In this document: positions 15,944-25,501 of the stretch, piece by piece | How positions within the stretch are numbered: position 1 is the first letter of the stretch | Layout of the letters: every line of letters begins with the position of its first letter | NCBI GenBank assembly: GCA_046291695.1 | Contig: JBKBSO010000004.1 | Span: forward strand, 62,001-126,000 | DNA from: PNNG01 sp046291695 | GTDB taxonomy: Bacteria > Bacteroidota > Bacteroidia > UBA7662 | DNA: 64,000 nucleotides | Direction of reading: 5' to 3' | Translations under genes and position numbers: made by a program | Notes under the pieces: model-generated | The model's database searches: none | What the model saw: only the letters and a program-made list of their open reading frames with translations | What the model was told of the DNA's origin: nothing

Positions 15944-18376
15944 ATGATATCGTATAACGGAGAGAATTTGTGGGCCGGGCAGCTCGGCCATGCAGCGGTA
16001 TTGTTGTCGTTTGTGGCCTCGGTCATTGCTTTAATCAGTTATAGTTTTGCCACTATTGGAAAAAAGGATGAGATAAACAGCTGGCGAAAAATGGGCCGTA
16101 CAGCCTTTTGGCTACACGGTTTAGGTGTTTTAGGCATCATTGTGATGTTGTTTTTTATCATTTACAACCATTTATACGAATACCATTATGCCTGGTCGCA
16201 TGCCTCACGCGAACTTCCCGTAAAGTACATTATTTCGGCCTTTTGGGAAGGACAGGAAGGCAGCTTTTTGCTATGGACCTTCTGGCATCTTGTTATTGGC
16301 TTGGTACTCATGTACTCGGCAAGGCATTGGGAATCGCCGGTAATGGCTGTGGTTACGTTGGCACAAGTAGCCCTTAGCTCCATGCTGTTGGGCACCTACA
16401 TTCTAGGCTACAAAGTAGGCAGCAGTCCGTTTATCCTGCTCCGCGAGGCCATGGAAGCACCCATTTTTGCCAATCCCGATTACCTGCAATTCATTACTGA
16501 TGGCAATGGTCTGAATCCCTTACTCCAAAACCCTTGGATGGTAATACACCCCCCGGTATTGTTTTTAGGTTTTGCGAGCACCATCGTTCCCTTCGCCTTT
16601 GCCATAGCCGGCTTGATTCGGGCTGATTATAAAAACTGGTTGATCCCGGCTTTACCCTGGACGCTTTTTGCGGTAATGATTTTAGGAACCGGCATCATGA
16701 TGGGTGCGGCTTGGGCCTATGAATCCTTGAATTTCGGTGGTTATTGGGCCTGGGACCCGGTTGAAAATGCCTCCCTCATCCCCTGGCTCACCCTCATTGG
16801 TGCATTCCATGTGATGCACGCTTACAAAAAAACCGGCAATTCACTGCCCACCACCTTCATCCTTGTAATCATCAGCTTTGTGCTCATCTTATACGCCACC
16901 TTCCTTACCCGCTCGGGCATTTTGGGTGAAAGTTCGGTGCATTCATTTACCGATTTGGGGATGTCGGGGCAGCTCCTCATCTTCCTCTTTGCCTTTGTGT
17001 TTTTGGGGTTTGGCTTGATGTATCATCGCTGGCGCGATTTACCCCGCAGCGCAAAAGACGAGCATACTTACTCGCGCGAATTCTGGCTATTTATTGGTAC
17101 GTTAATTCTGTTTTTGAGTGCTTTTCAGGTATTTGCCAGCACCTCTATTCCGGTATTTAACAAGTTATTCGGCACCAATGCCGCTCCTCCTGCCGACCCC
17201 ATTGCACACTACAACCGCTGGCAATTGCCCATGGCCGTACTCATTTTGATGCTTACGGTAATTGCGCAGTACATGAAATACAAAAAAAGCGACCCCAAGG
17301 TATTTGGCCGTTCGCTGCTGTTCAGTGGGCTGATTGCTGCGGTATTGACCGCTGCCACGGTAATTCCACTACAAATTTTGGCATGGCCCTATGTTTTGCT
17401 GGCTTTCGCCTGTTGGTTCTCGCTCACCGGCAATGGTGATATCCTCCGTCGACAGTTTAAAAAACTAAAAAGTGCAGGTGCTTCGGTGGCGCATATCGGC
17501 TTTGCCCTGATGATGCTGGGCGTGCTCATTTCGTCGGCCAACAAAGAAGTGGTATCGATTAACCAATCCGGTTTAAGCTATGGCGAAAACTTCAACCCAC
17601 AGCAGAACCACGAGAACGTGCTTTTATGGAAAAACGAGCCCCTAGTAATGAACGACTACCGCGTTACCTATTTGGGCGACTCGATAGCAGCACCTAACCA
17701 CTATTACAAGGTGCATTATGAGCGGTTAAATAAACAGGGCGAAGCAGCCTACAGCTTTACCCTTTATCCAAACGCACAAATCAATCCCAAGATGGGCCTG
17801 ATTGCCAATCCGGATACCAAGCACTACCTCTGGCACGATTTGTACACGCACGTAACCCAGGTAATCGACAAAGACGCCTACAAAGACCGCCCAAAATGGC
17901 AAAGTGCGCAAAAGCTGAGCATGCGTGGCAAAGGTGATACGGTGATGTTATCGGAAAACCTGATCATATTGGAAGGCATGAGCCTTAATTTACCCGACCA
18001 TGTAGCCGATAAGGTTGCTGGAGCCGAAGTAGCTGTAGCGGCCCGTATTTTGGTACGCTCTATCAAGGGCGATCATGTGCTGGAACCGGTATATGCCATT
18101 CAAAACGGGGCTGAATTCCGCTATGACGCTTCGAGCGAAGCGGCCGGGCTCAAAGTGAGCTTGAACAAAATTGACCCCATTGCCGAAACCATCGAATTTA
18201 TGGTGGCAGAAGCAACGCCAGGACCCAAAGAATACATCATCATGAAGGCCATCAAATTCCCCTTCATCAATGTGTTGTGGCTGGGCACCATCATCCTGGT
18301 TATTGGGTTCAGCATGGCCATTATGGATCGTTATTTTGAAGCCAAACGCCTCGAGGCGCGTGAAAAAATCAGTTAA
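15944..18376 (+). CDS. ccmF: CcmF-type cytochrome c heme lyase
   Basis: 810 residues with about 14 membrane segments. The WWD heme-handling domain reads GGYWAWDPVENASLIPWL at about residues 265-282, and external histidines flank it (NPWMVIHPPVLFLGF, TRSGILGESSVHSF). A large periplasmic segment between about residues 540 and 775 precedes the last helix, as in CcmF. It ligates heme delivered by CcmE to apocytochromes. The gene lies one base after ccmE; other ccm genes are not in this window. Its end overlaps the next gene by 17 bases. Confidence 0.94.
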   Translation: MISYNGENLWAGQLGHAAVLLSFVASVIALISYSFATIGKKDEINSWRKMGRTAFWLHGLGVLGIIVMLFFIIYNHLYEYHYAWSHASRELPVKYIISAFWEGQEGSFLLWTFWHLVIGLVLMYSARHWESPVMAVVTLAQVALSSMLLGTYILGYKVGSSPFILLREAMEAPIFANPDYLQFITDGNGLNPLLQNPWMVIHPPVLFLGFASTIVPFAFAIAGLIRADYKNWLIPALPWTLFAVMILGTGIMMGAAWAYESLNFGGYWAWDPVENASLIPWLTLIGAFHVMHAYKKTGNSLPTTFILVIISFVLILYATFLTRSGILGESSVHSFTDLGMSGQLLIFLFAFVFLGFGLMYHRWRDLPRSAKDEHTYSREFWLFIGTLILFLSAFQVFASTSIPVFNKLFGTNAAPPADPIAHYNRWQLPMAVLILMLTVIAQYMKYKKSDPKVFGRSLLFSGLIAAVLTAATVIPLQILAWPYVLLAFACWFSLTGNGDILRRQFKKLKSAGASVAHIGFALMMLGVLISSANKEVVSINQSGLSYGENFNPQQNHENVLLWKNEPLVMNDYRVTYLGDSIAAPNHYYKVHYERLNKQGEAAYSFTLYPNAQINPKMGLIANPDTKHYLWHDLYTHVTQVIDKDAYKDRPKWQSAQKLSMRGKGDTVMLSENLIILEGMSLNLPDHVADKVAGAEVAVAARILVRSIKGDHVLEPVYAIQNGAEFRYDASSEAAGLKVSLNKIDPIAETIEFMVAEATPGPKEYIIMKAIKFPFINVLWLGTIILVIGFSMAIMDRYFEAKRLEAREKIS

Positions 18377-19136
18377 TATCAGTTTATTTGGCACCGGCAA
18401 CCTGGCCTGGAAGTTGGGTGAAGCCTTGGTCCATGCCGGTTACACGATACAAGCGGTCTGGGGCCGCAATCGGAGTAACCGCGACGCCCTGGCTAGACTC
18501 TTGGAAGCTGATTCGATAGCGAAAATAGAAGAGATGCCGGTAACCCGCCTACGTTTTTTGGCGGTGAGCGACGGTGCCATTGCCGATTTGGCTACACGAC
18601 TCCTACCCGAGCAAAACAGCCTGTTGGTACATGCTGCCGGTTCGGGCTCGCTCAGTTGGCTGGAGCCGCACCCGGGCAGGGGCATTTTCTGGCCGCTTCA
18701 AAGCATCCACAAAGAAAGAACATACGACTGGAAGCAAATACCCCTACTCGTTGATGCGGCCAAAGCCGACGATCGGCAATTGTTGCTGGAAATGGGCAGC
18801 TCCCTTTCGGAAAAATGCTTTGTGGCCGATGAAAAGCAACGACAACTGTACCACCTGGCCGCTGTATGTACTGCCAATTTCAGCAATCTGCTTTATGGAG
18901 AAACCTTTGATTTGTTGCGATCAGAGGGGCTAGATCACCGCCTGCTCCTTCCCATTTTACAATCCCAGCTCCATGCCTTTGGCAGTGAACAATCGCCACA
19001 TAAACGTCAAACCGGGCCGGCTGCACGTGGCGATCTTGCCACGCTCGAACACCAACTCCAATTGCTCGATAATCAAGCTGAGCTCGCTGCCATTTACCGA
19101 CTCTTGAGCGAAATCATACGATTGAAACAGGCTTAA
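18360..19136 (+). CDS. Rossmann-fold and DUF2520 protein, putative oxidoreductase
   Basis: About 258 residues from a GTG at 18360 inside the end of ccmF; no ATG suits the conserved start. SLFGTGNLAWKLGEALVHAG is a dinucleotide-binding motif at the very N-terminus. RFLAVSDGAIADLA and LVHAAGSGSL follow, as in ProC/F420-NADP-like reductases. The second half has HLAAVCTANFSNLLY and the DUF2520 helices, ending near TGPAARGDLATLEHQL. The family probably acts as an NADP-dependent reductase/dehydrogenase, but its substrate is not established. The overlap implies translational coupling to ccmF, though a functional link to cytochrome maturation is not evident. Confidence 0.88.
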   Translation: MKKSVNISLFGTGNLAWKLGEALVHAGYTIQAVWGRNRSNRDALARLLEADSIAKIEEMPVTRLRFLAVSDGAIADLATRLLPEQNSLLVHAAGSGSLSWLEPHPGRGIFWPLQSIHKERTYDWKQIPLLVDAAKADDRQLLLEMGSSLSEKCFVADEKQRQLYHLAAVCTANFSNLLYGETFDLLRSEGLDHRLLLPILQSQLHAFGSEQSPHKRQTGPAARGDLATLEHQLQLLDNQAELAAIYRLLSEIIRLKQA

Positions 19137-19218
19137 GCCGCTCATGGCATTGTTCTTGACTAATTAATGCCTGAACCATAGGCTGCCATACTGGCACATT
19201 TCTTATTTTGCAGTTTTT

Positions 19219-21714
19219 ATGAACGATTTATTTCCTTCCGACAATTTTTTCGGCCTGCAAGGCTACGATGACGATAGCGAATTTATACCCATTATGACCG
19301 TTGGGGATGAAGGTGAAGATGACAAAGGCGACAATTTTCCTGAAGAACTGCCAATATTGCCGTTGCGCAATACGGTTTTATTCCCGGGTGTCGTTATTCC
19401 CATCACGGTAGGCCGAGACAAATCCATTAAGCTCATTCGAGATGCCAATGCTGCCAACAAAACCATCGGTGTGGTATCGCAAAAAGACGTTTCGGTAGAA
19501 GACCCCGGCTTTGGCGACCTGCATCAATTGGGTGCGGTGGCCCGCATCCTCAAGATGTTACGCATGCCCGATGGCAACACAACCGTCATTATACAAGGTC
19601 GGCAGCGATTCCGGCTTGAGCAGCTCACCGCCACAGAGCCCTACCTCAAAGCAAGAGTTACGCACAGCAAAGACATTAAGCCACGTAAAAACGATAAAGA
19701 ATTCGATGCCCTTATCGGCTCGATGAAAGACATGGCCCAACAAATCATCCAGATGTCGCCCAACATCCCGAGTGAAGCCGCCATTGCCCTTAAAAACATC
19801 GACAGCCCGGCATTTCTGGTGAATTTTATCGCCAGCAACCTCAATACCGAAGTGGCTGAAAAGCAACGTCTGCTCGAAATCGAAAACCTCAAAGATCGCG
19901 CTACGGAAGTGCTCACACTCATGAGCAAGGAGTTTCAGATGCTTGAACTGAAAAACCAGATTCAGAGTAAGGTAAAAGTCGACTTAGACAAGCAACAGCG
20001 CGAGTATTTTCTTCACCAGCAACTTAAGACCATACAAGAAGAATTAGGCGGAGCCACCCCCGATTTGGAAGTTCAGAACTTGCGCGAGCGCGGGAAAAGC
20101 AAAAAGTGGAGCAAGCAAGTGCAGGAACACTTCAACAAAGAGCTCGACAAATTGCAGCGGATGAATCCTGCGGCGGCCGACTACAGTGTGGTGCTCAATT
20201 ATGTAGAGCTCATGCTTGACCTTCCTTGGGACAAATTCAGCAAGGATCGCTTCGACCTAAAGCGGGCCAAAAAAATCTTGGATGCCGACCATTACGGACT
20301 CGAAAAAGTAAAAGACCGCATCCTTGAATACCTGGCCGTACTTAAGCTCAAAGCCAATATGAAAGCCCCCATATTGTTGTTGGTTGGCCCTCCGGGTGTA
20401 GGTAAAACCTCACTGGGCAAAAGCATTGCCCGTGCAGTAGGTCGCGAATATGTACGCATGAGCTTAGGCGGGGTACATGACGAAGCCACCATCCGTGGGC
20501 ACCGTAAAACCTACATTGGCGCTATGCCCGGCCGTATCATACAGAGCATCAAAAAAGCAGGTAGCAGCAATCCAGTAATGGTACTCGACGAAATCGACAA
20601 GGTAGGCAGCGATTATAGAGGCGACGTGAGCTCGGCCTTGCTCGAAGTGCTTGATCCTGAACAAAACAGCAGTTTTTTCGACCACTACCTGGAGCTCGAT
20701 TACGACCTGAGCAAGGTTCTTTTCATAGCAACAGCCAATAACCTGCAGCCCATACAACCCGCCTTGCTCGACCGCATGGAAGTCATTGAAATTAATGGCT
20801 ACACCATCGAAGAGAAAATTGAAATAGCCAAAAAATACCTCATTCCCAAACAATTGGAAGAGCACGGACTCGAAAAAGCCGATTTCAAGTTGTCATCGAG
20901 CATGATTCGGAATGTCATTGAGTGCTACACCCGCGAATCGGGAGTACGTACGCTCGACAAACGCATTGCTTCGCTGGTGCGTGGCTATGCCAAGCTCAAG
21001 GCACTCGAAGAAGCTTACCATGTGGAAGTAGATGCAGCAGCCGTTCGCAAAATATTGGGTCCTCGTATATTTGAGCAAGACCAACACGAAGGCAATGAAA
21101 CGGCCGGTGTAGTTACCGGTTTGGCCTGGACGGCGGTTGGGGGAGATATTCTATTTATAGAAACCAGCATCAGTAGAGGCAAAGGACGCCTCACCATAAC
21201 CGGGAACCTGGGGGATGTGATGAAAGAATCGGCCTCGCTGGCCATGTCGTACGTACGCACCCATGCTGAAGATTTAGGCATCGACTACCGTTTGTTCGAT
21301 TACACGGATGTGTACATACATGTGCCTGAAGGAGCCACGCCCAAAGACGGCCCTTCAGCTGGTATTACTATGCTTAGCAGCATCATTTCTGCCTTTACCC
21401 AACGAAAGTTGCGGAATAAATTAGCGATGACCGGAGAAATCACCCTTCGGGGCAAGGTATTACCGGTAGGTGGCATCAAGGAAAAAATTCTGGCTGCCAA
21501 GCGTGCCGGAATCACCGACATCATCATGAGTGAGCAGAACCGTAAAGATGTAGAAGACATCAAACCCGAATACATCAACGACTTGAGCTTCCACTATGTG
21601 AAGCGGATGGAAGAAGTGGTGGATATTGCCTTGCTCAAAAGCAAGATCAAAGGGGCCAAAGATTTTTCGGCCTATATAGAAGATGGAAAAAAACAAGCTG
21701 CACTAAAATCTTGA
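19219..21714 (+). CDS. lon: ATP-dependent protease Lon
   Basis: 831 residues, the normal length of bacterial LonA. The N-terminal substrate-binding domain starts at ELPILPLRNTVLFPGVVIPI. Walker A GPPGVGKTS lies near residue 390 and Walker B VMVLDEIDK near 455. The C-terminal serine-lysine protease has Ser713 in PKDGPSAG and Lys754 in GGIKEK. Lon degrades misfolded and short-lived regulatory proteins as a cytosolic hexamer. An acidic N-terminal extension of about 40 residues precedes the domain. Its stop overlaps the rsgA start by four bases. Confidence 0.98.
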   Translation: MNDLFPSDNFFGLQGYDDDSEFIPIMTVGDEGEDDKGDNFPEELPILPLRNTVLFPGVVIPITVGRDKSIKLIRDANAANKTIGVVSQKDVSVEDPGFGDLHQLGAVARILKMLRMPDGNTTVIIQGRQRFRLEQLTATEPYLKARVTHSKDIKPRKNDKEFDALIGSMKDMAQQIIQMSPNIPSEAAIALKNIDSPAFLVNFIASNLNTEVAEKQRLLEIENLKDRATEVLTLMSKEFQMLELKNQIQSKVKVDLDKQQREYFLHQQLKTIQEELGGATPDLEVQNLRERGKSKKWSKQVQEHFNKELDKLQRMNPAAADYSVVLNYVELMLDLPWDKFSKDRFDLKRAKKILDADHYGLEKVKDRILEYLAVLKLKANMKAPILLLVGPPGVGKTSLGKSIARAVGREYVRMSLGGVHDEATIRGHRKTYIGAMPGRIIQSIKKAGSSNPVMVLDEIDKVGSDYRGDVSSALLEVLDPEQNSSFFDHYLELDYDLSKVLFIATANNLQPIQPALLDRMEVIEINGYTIEEKIEIAKKYLIPKQLEEHGLEKADFKLSSSMIRNVIECYTRESGVRTLDKRIASLVRGYAKLKALEEAYHVEVDAAAVRKILGPRIFEQDQHEGNETAGVVTGLAWTAVGGDILFIETSISRGKGRLTITGNLGDVMKESASLAMSYVRTHAEDLGIDYRLFDYTDVYIHVPEGATPKDGPSAGITMLSSIISAFTQRKLRNKLAMTGEITLRGKVLPVGGIKEKILAAKRAGITDIIMSEQNRKDVEDIKPEYINDLSFHYVKRMEEVVDIALLKSKIKGAKDFSAYIEDGKKQAALKS

Positions 21715-22637
21715 CCACACTACAGGGCATAGTTACCAAATCTACCGGCAGTTGGTACACGGTAAAGGCAGCTGACGGGCAGTTGTTCGACTGTCGTATT
21801 CGCGGCAAATTACGACTCATGGGCAGCAAGAGCACCAATCCGGTAGCGGTAGGAGATTCGGTTAGCTTTGTAAACGACGCACGCGACGGGGCCGTAATTA
21901 CCGAAAGGCTGGAGCGACGCAACTACATCATCCGAAAAGCCACCAATTTAAGTCGGCAAACCCACGTGCTCGCCGCCAATCTCGACCAGGCCTTGCTGGT
22001 GGTCACGCTTTTTCAGCCACGTATTTCGTTGGGTTTTATCGACCGTTTTTTACTTACTGCTGAGGCATACGACATTCCTTGCACGGTGGTTTTCAACAAA
22101 ACCGACCTTTGGGGCGCTGAAGCGGAAGCAGTTTTTCAGGATATTTGCGACATCTACAAGCCCAGCGGTTACCGCATTAGCCAATGTTCGGCCCAAAGCG
22201 GCAAGGGGTTGGAAGAACTGGCCCAATGGCTACAAGGTAAAACCAGTCTGGTAAGCGGTTTTTCGGGAGTAGGAAAAAGCAGCTTGCTCAATGCCCTTTA
22301 CCCCGGCTTAAGCCTCAAAACTGGCGAAATCAGCGATTATTCGCAAAAAGGAAAGCATACCACTACCTTTGCAGAGTTGTTTGAACCAAATCCCGGCACC
22401 CGTATTATCGACAGCCCGGGCATCAAGGAGCTTGGCATCATCGATATTGAAGGATATGAATTGGCGCATCATTTTCCGGAAATGAGGCCTTTTATTAACC
22501 AATGCAAATTCAACACCTGTACCCATACGCATGAGCCCGGTTGTGCGGTTCGAACAGCGGTTGAATTGGGCGCCATTGCTCCGGAGCGATACAAGAGTTA
22601 TTTAAGCATATTATCCAATGAAGACCAGTACAATTAA
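21711..22637 (+). CDS. rsgA: Ribosome small-subunit-dependent GTPase A
   Basis: 308 residues, starting at a TTG that shares four bases (TTGA) with the lon stop; the next residues TLQGIVTKSTGSWYTV match the family start. It shows the circularly permuted GTPase order characteristic of RsgA: G4 NKTD near residue 125, then G1 GFSGVGKSS near 184, then G3 DSPG. A C-terminal zinc finger follows (CKFNTCTHTHEPGC). N-terminal OB fold at residues 1-70. RsgA checks late 30S subunit maturation. Its last 20 bases overlap the next gene. Confidence 0.96.
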   Translation: MTTLQGIVTKSTGSWYTVKAADGQLFDCRIRGKLRLMGSKSTNPVAVGDSVSFVNDARDGAVITERLERRNYIIRKATNLSRQTHVLAANLDQALLVVTLFQPRISLGFIDRFLLTAEAYDIPCTVVFNKTDLWGAEAEAVFQDICDIYKPSGYRISQCSAQSGKGLEELAQWLQGKTSLVSGFSGVGKSSLLNALYPGLSLKTGEISDYSQKGKHTTTFAELFEPNPGTRIIDSPGIKELGIIDIEGYELAHHFPEMRPFINQCKFNTCTHTHEPGCAVRTAVELGAIAPERYKSYLSILSNEDQYN

Positions 22638-23460
22638 GGCCCCTACACAAAAAATACTTTACGTTTTGCTCATCGGGAGCCTGCTGTTTATGGCATCCTG
22701 CGCCAACGAATCAAACGAAAGCGAAGGCAGTTTGCCCGATTCCGAACTTGCAGCATTGCCGGTTGACAGCATTGGCGAGTTACTCGAAGAAGCCGATCTA
22801 CAATTGGATACACTCACTGGCAACTGGCTGAACAGCCGGTTAGTAGATGAAATCATCAAAACAGGAAGTCCTTTTTACAGCCAACTAAAAATGCTGCCGA
22901 TAGCCGAAATCATCATCGACGAAGAAACGGCCCATATCAAGCTGATTTTCGGCTATAACGAAGCCTGCTCCGGTAAATTTACCCGCAGTGGTAATAACCT
23001 CAGCCTCGAAAAATGTAACGATGATCCCGGCATGGCTTTTCAATTCGAATACGATTCCTTCAAAAAAGAATTGCTGCTGCAAGCCGATGAGCTTACCTAC
23101 AAGTTCAGCCGGATGAGTACAAGCCCCAAGGCCGATGGTTTGGTGCTTCAACAATTGGTTGCCCGGCAACAGTTGGCCGGTAACTGGCAATCGGCGCGGG
23201 CACAAAAGCCCTTTGGAGGCAAGCTCAGCTTCGACGAAAAAGGCTTTGTGCGTGGCATCAGCAGCTACAACAAATACAAATTTGTACTCGGCTACGACAG
23301 CTATCCTGCCTTTATGGATGTGGTTTGGTTGTATCGTTCGGCCAACGCCTTCGACCCCTGGTACTGGCAGCTCGATGGCGATAGTCTTAGGTTTTTCACT
23401 TATATGGAAGAAGCGCCCGATATGTTCGAAGAACAAGCCGTGTATTATCGCTTGCCATGA
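22618..23460 (+). CDS. Lipoprotein of unknown function between rsgA and dtd
   Basis: 280 residues with a lipoprotein signal (LLIGSLLFMASC, cysteine near residue 28). The rest looks like two similar halves, each opening with a LTGNWLNSR or LAGNWQSAR motif followed by predicted beta strands. This resembles a duplicated lipocalin-like fold that describes an 'expected value' domain in Bacteroidota lipoproteins. I do not recognise a named family. It overlaps rsgA by 20 bases and dtd by 4, so it is translated from the same message as two RNA/ribosome quality genes although it should sit in the envelope. Confidence 0.8.
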   Translation: MKTSTIKAPTQKILYVLLIGSLLFMASCANESNESEGSLPDSELAALPVDSIGELLEEADLQLDTLTGNWLNSRLVDEIIKTGSPFYSQLKMLPIAEIIIDEETAHIKLIFGYNEACSGKFTRSGNNLSLEKCNDDPGMAFQFEYDSFKKELLLQADELTYKFSRMSTSPKADGLVLQQLVARQQLAGNWQSARAQKPFGGKLSFDEKGFVRGISSYNKYKFVLGYDSYPAFMDVVWLYRSANAFDPWYWQLDGDSLRFFTYMEEAPDMFEEQAVYYRLP

Positions 23461-23909
23461 GGTTGGTTATTCAGCGGGTAAGCGAAGCCCGGGTGGAGAT
23501 TGATGGTCAAAGCGTTGGCACCATTGGAAAAGGACTATTGGTGTTGTGCGGATTTGAGGCAGCCGATGGTGAACAGGACCTCGACTGGATGGCTTCTAAA
23601 CTCGTGAATATGCGCATTTTTACAGACGAAGCAGGCCTCATGAACCTGTCGGTGATGGATGTAAATGGCGATATTTTAATAGTAAGTCAGTTTACTTTAC
23701 ATGCCAGCACCAAAAAGGGTAACCGGCCTGGCTTTGTACGTGCCGCCCGCCCAAAACAAGCCATACCCCTTTACGAAAACTTTAAGAAAAAACTCAGTAG
23801 CTTGCTTCAAAAACCGGTTGAAAGTGGGCAATTCGGGGCCGATATGCAAGTGCATTTATGCAACGATGGGCCGGTAACCATCCTGATAGATTCGCAACAA
23901 AGGGAATAA
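23457..23909 (+). CDS. dtd: D-aminoacyl-tRNA deacylase
   Basis: 150 residues, the full length of the DTD family. Starts MRLVIQRVSEARVEIDG. Carries the two active-site motifs: SQFTLHAST at about residue 77 and NDGPVTILID near the C-terminus (the Gly-cisPro motif is GP in NDGPVT). The enzyme removes D-amino acids and glycine mischarged on tRNA. It overlaps the lipoprotein gene by four bases (ATGA) and is the last gene of the lon-rsgA-lipoprotein-dtd run. Confidence 0.97.
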   Translation: MRLVIQRVSEARVEIDGQSVGTIGKGLLVLCGFEAADGEQDLDWMASKLVNMRIFTDEAGLMNLSVMDVNGDILIVSQFTLHASTKKGNRPGFVRAARPKQAIPLYENFKKKLSSLLQKPVESGQFGADMQVHLCNDGPVTILIDSQQRE

Positions 23910-24314
23910 GATATGTAAGATGATTTGAACATATCCCTTGGAGTCAAATCGTACTCCAAATCTCAAACAACGCGAATCGGGATCCCGAGAGACTAGGGGA
24001 ATTCGGGGGGCAATTAGCGAGATTGCCAGCCAGCGACAAATTCCAAATACACAGGTCATTAAATCAACGAAGCAACCATTGCGTTTTCTCCGCACTGCCC
24101 TTCTTTAATGTGGCGAGTTGAAAATCTCCATATTGGTCTCAAAACCTAGGCCACAGGCTGATTGCCCCTGTTTCTTGTGGGAGGGTTTCCTTAGCTAAAA
24201 TATATTCATTATTAATTCATTGCAAACGAATGGGGTACAGCGGGCACAGCGTTTTTGTTGCCTATGATGGGTAATTTCTAAACCTCCCAGCCCCTTTGAA
24301 CGGCTTTTTTAGCT

Positions 24315-24340
24315 AGTCGCTTTTGCTTTGCAGTGCGCTT
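24315..24340 (-). repeat. Dispersed intergenic repeat, AAGCAAAAGCG family, copy 1
   Basis: The minus strand reads AAGCGCACTGCAAAGCAAAAGCGACT in two blocks AAGCGCACTGC and AAAGCAAAAGCGACT. Related copies are at 30190-30213 and 55473-55497, each in gene-free DNA. Confidence 0.65.
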
Positions 24341-24482
24341 GACGGCGCTAAGGTGACCGCTACCATCAGGGGATTTTGATGAAGCCACGAATTTGTTAAT
24401 TAACGACACAGGACTTTGAACTTTGAAGCCCCGGCCTTACGGGATTTCGCTGCACTCAACTTGAATTCGAATCGCGAATGCT

Positions 24483-24490
24483 TAACTTTA
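24483..24490 (+). promoter_or_regulatory. -7-like box TAACTTTA four bases before a GTG start
   Basis: TAACTTTA differs from TAnnTTTG only at the last base. With the usual -7 geometry transcription would begin at or next to the GTG at 24495, implying a leaderless message. Confidence 0.4.
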
Positions 24491-24494
24491 GGGC

Positions 24495-25058
24495 GTGAAA
24501 TCGCCAGGGCTTATTCTTTTCGGCCTGCTCTTTTGGGCAGCAACACAGGCACAGTCGGATACCATCCCCTATCCTACCTACAAGGAATATACCTTGTCCA
24601 TCCGCATAGAAGACAATAACGTAAGTTGCGACAGTACCGACACCATTCGCACCACCATTTACTGCTGGACCTATGAGCATAACCGTTGGTTTGCCCGGGT
24701 CTATAAGTATTACGATTACGAATTCAGTATGCTCGAAGCCAAATACCTGGCGCACATGGCCATTGGCCCTGATAAACACTGGCTTCCCATCTACCTCGGC
24801 AACTTTTACGAATACCGAAAAAATGGCAAGCCGGTGAGCATCATTGCCTTTGATGAAGGTGTGCGCAAAGGACCATCGCGTTACTACAACCGGCAGGGCA
24901 TATTGCGTCAAGCCGGCGAATACGATAAAGAAATACGGGTTGGATTGTGGCGTTATTACAACCGCAAAGGCGAGTTGAAATACGAGGTAGAATACCAACG
25001 GCCCGCCAATCGAACGCAACCCACCCTCTCCGATATGCCAAAACCCAATCGCGAATAA
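24495..25058 (+). CDS. Secreted protein with MORN-like (YwqK-type) repeats
   Basis: 187 residues from a GTG start. The signal peptide ends ATQAQ. The mature part has repeated segments with a G-x-x-x-Y/W-x-YY-N-x-x-G-x-L pattern near the C-terminus: GVRKGPSRYYNRQGILRQ and IRVGLWRYYNRKGELKYE. These are YwqK/MORN-type repeats found in many Bacteroidota secreted proteins. The N-terminal 100 residues are not recognised. It begins a run of four overlapping genes, and its stop shares a base with the next start (TAATG). Confidence 0.78.
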   Translation: MKSPGLILFGLLFWAATQAQSDTIPYPTYKEYTLSIRIEDNNVSCDSTDTIRTTIYCWTYEHNRWFARVYKYYDYEFSMLEAKYLAHMAIGPDKHWLPIYLGNFYEYRKNGKPVSIIAFDEGVRKGPSRYYNRQGILRQAGEYDKEIRVGLWRYYNRKGELKYEVEYQRPANRTQPTLSDMPKPNRE

Positions 25059-25501
25059 TGAATCCCTTATACGACCACCTCAAGCCGCTTGAACAGCTCC
25101 AAGCCGATACCCAACCAAAGTGGGGCATTATGACCGCCCAGCATATGGTAGAGCATTTATCGGCCACCATGCGCATTTCTAATGGAAAACTTTACCTTGA
25201 CCTGCGTATTCCGGAAGAAAAAATCCCGGCACGCATGACCTTTTTGTACAGCAACGAGCCCTTTGCCAAAAATGTGAGGGTGATGGATGGCCCGGCTGTT
25301 TTACGCCCCTTGGTCACCAACAATTTGGCTGAATCCCTAACCTTGCTCAAAAAAATGATTGATGTTTTCGATCAGCACTATGTTGCCCAACCCGACGATT
25401 GTCCGATTCATCCGCTTTTCGGCCCCTTGAATCGCGATCAATGGATTCATTTCCATAAGCGGCACATGACCCACCACTTCACCCAATTTGGATTGCTATG
25501 A
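25058..25501 (+). CDS. DUF1569/DinB-like helical-bundle protein
   Basis: 147 residues from the ATG at 25058; a longer upstream frame runs through the previous gene and is not used. QPKWGIMTAQHMVEHLS matches the W-G-x-M-x-x-x-x-M-x-x-H-x pattern of DUF1569 proteins, with further histidines at HPLFGPL and FHKRHMTHHFTQFGLL at the C-terminus. Those histidines would form the metal site of the DinB/YfiT four-helix bundle. Relatives are thiol transferases or of unknown role. Stop and next start overlap as ATGA. Confidence 0.82.
   Translation: MNPLYDHLKPLEQLQADTQPKWGIMTAQHMVEHLSATMRISNGKLYLDLRIPEEKIPARMTFLYSNEPFAKNVRVMDGPAVLRPLVTNNLAESLTLLKKMIDVFDQHYVAQPDDCPIHPLFGPLNRDQWIHFHKRHMTHHFTQFGLL

Larger units (their letters stand above)
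23910..24494. other. 585-bp intergenic region without a supported gene
   Basis: No frame is convincing on either strand. It contains a perfect 12-bp palindrome TCGGGATCCCGA at 23977-23988 and one reverse copy of a dispersed 25-bp repeat at 24315-24340. Just before the next gene is a TAACTTTA box. Confidence 0.6.
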
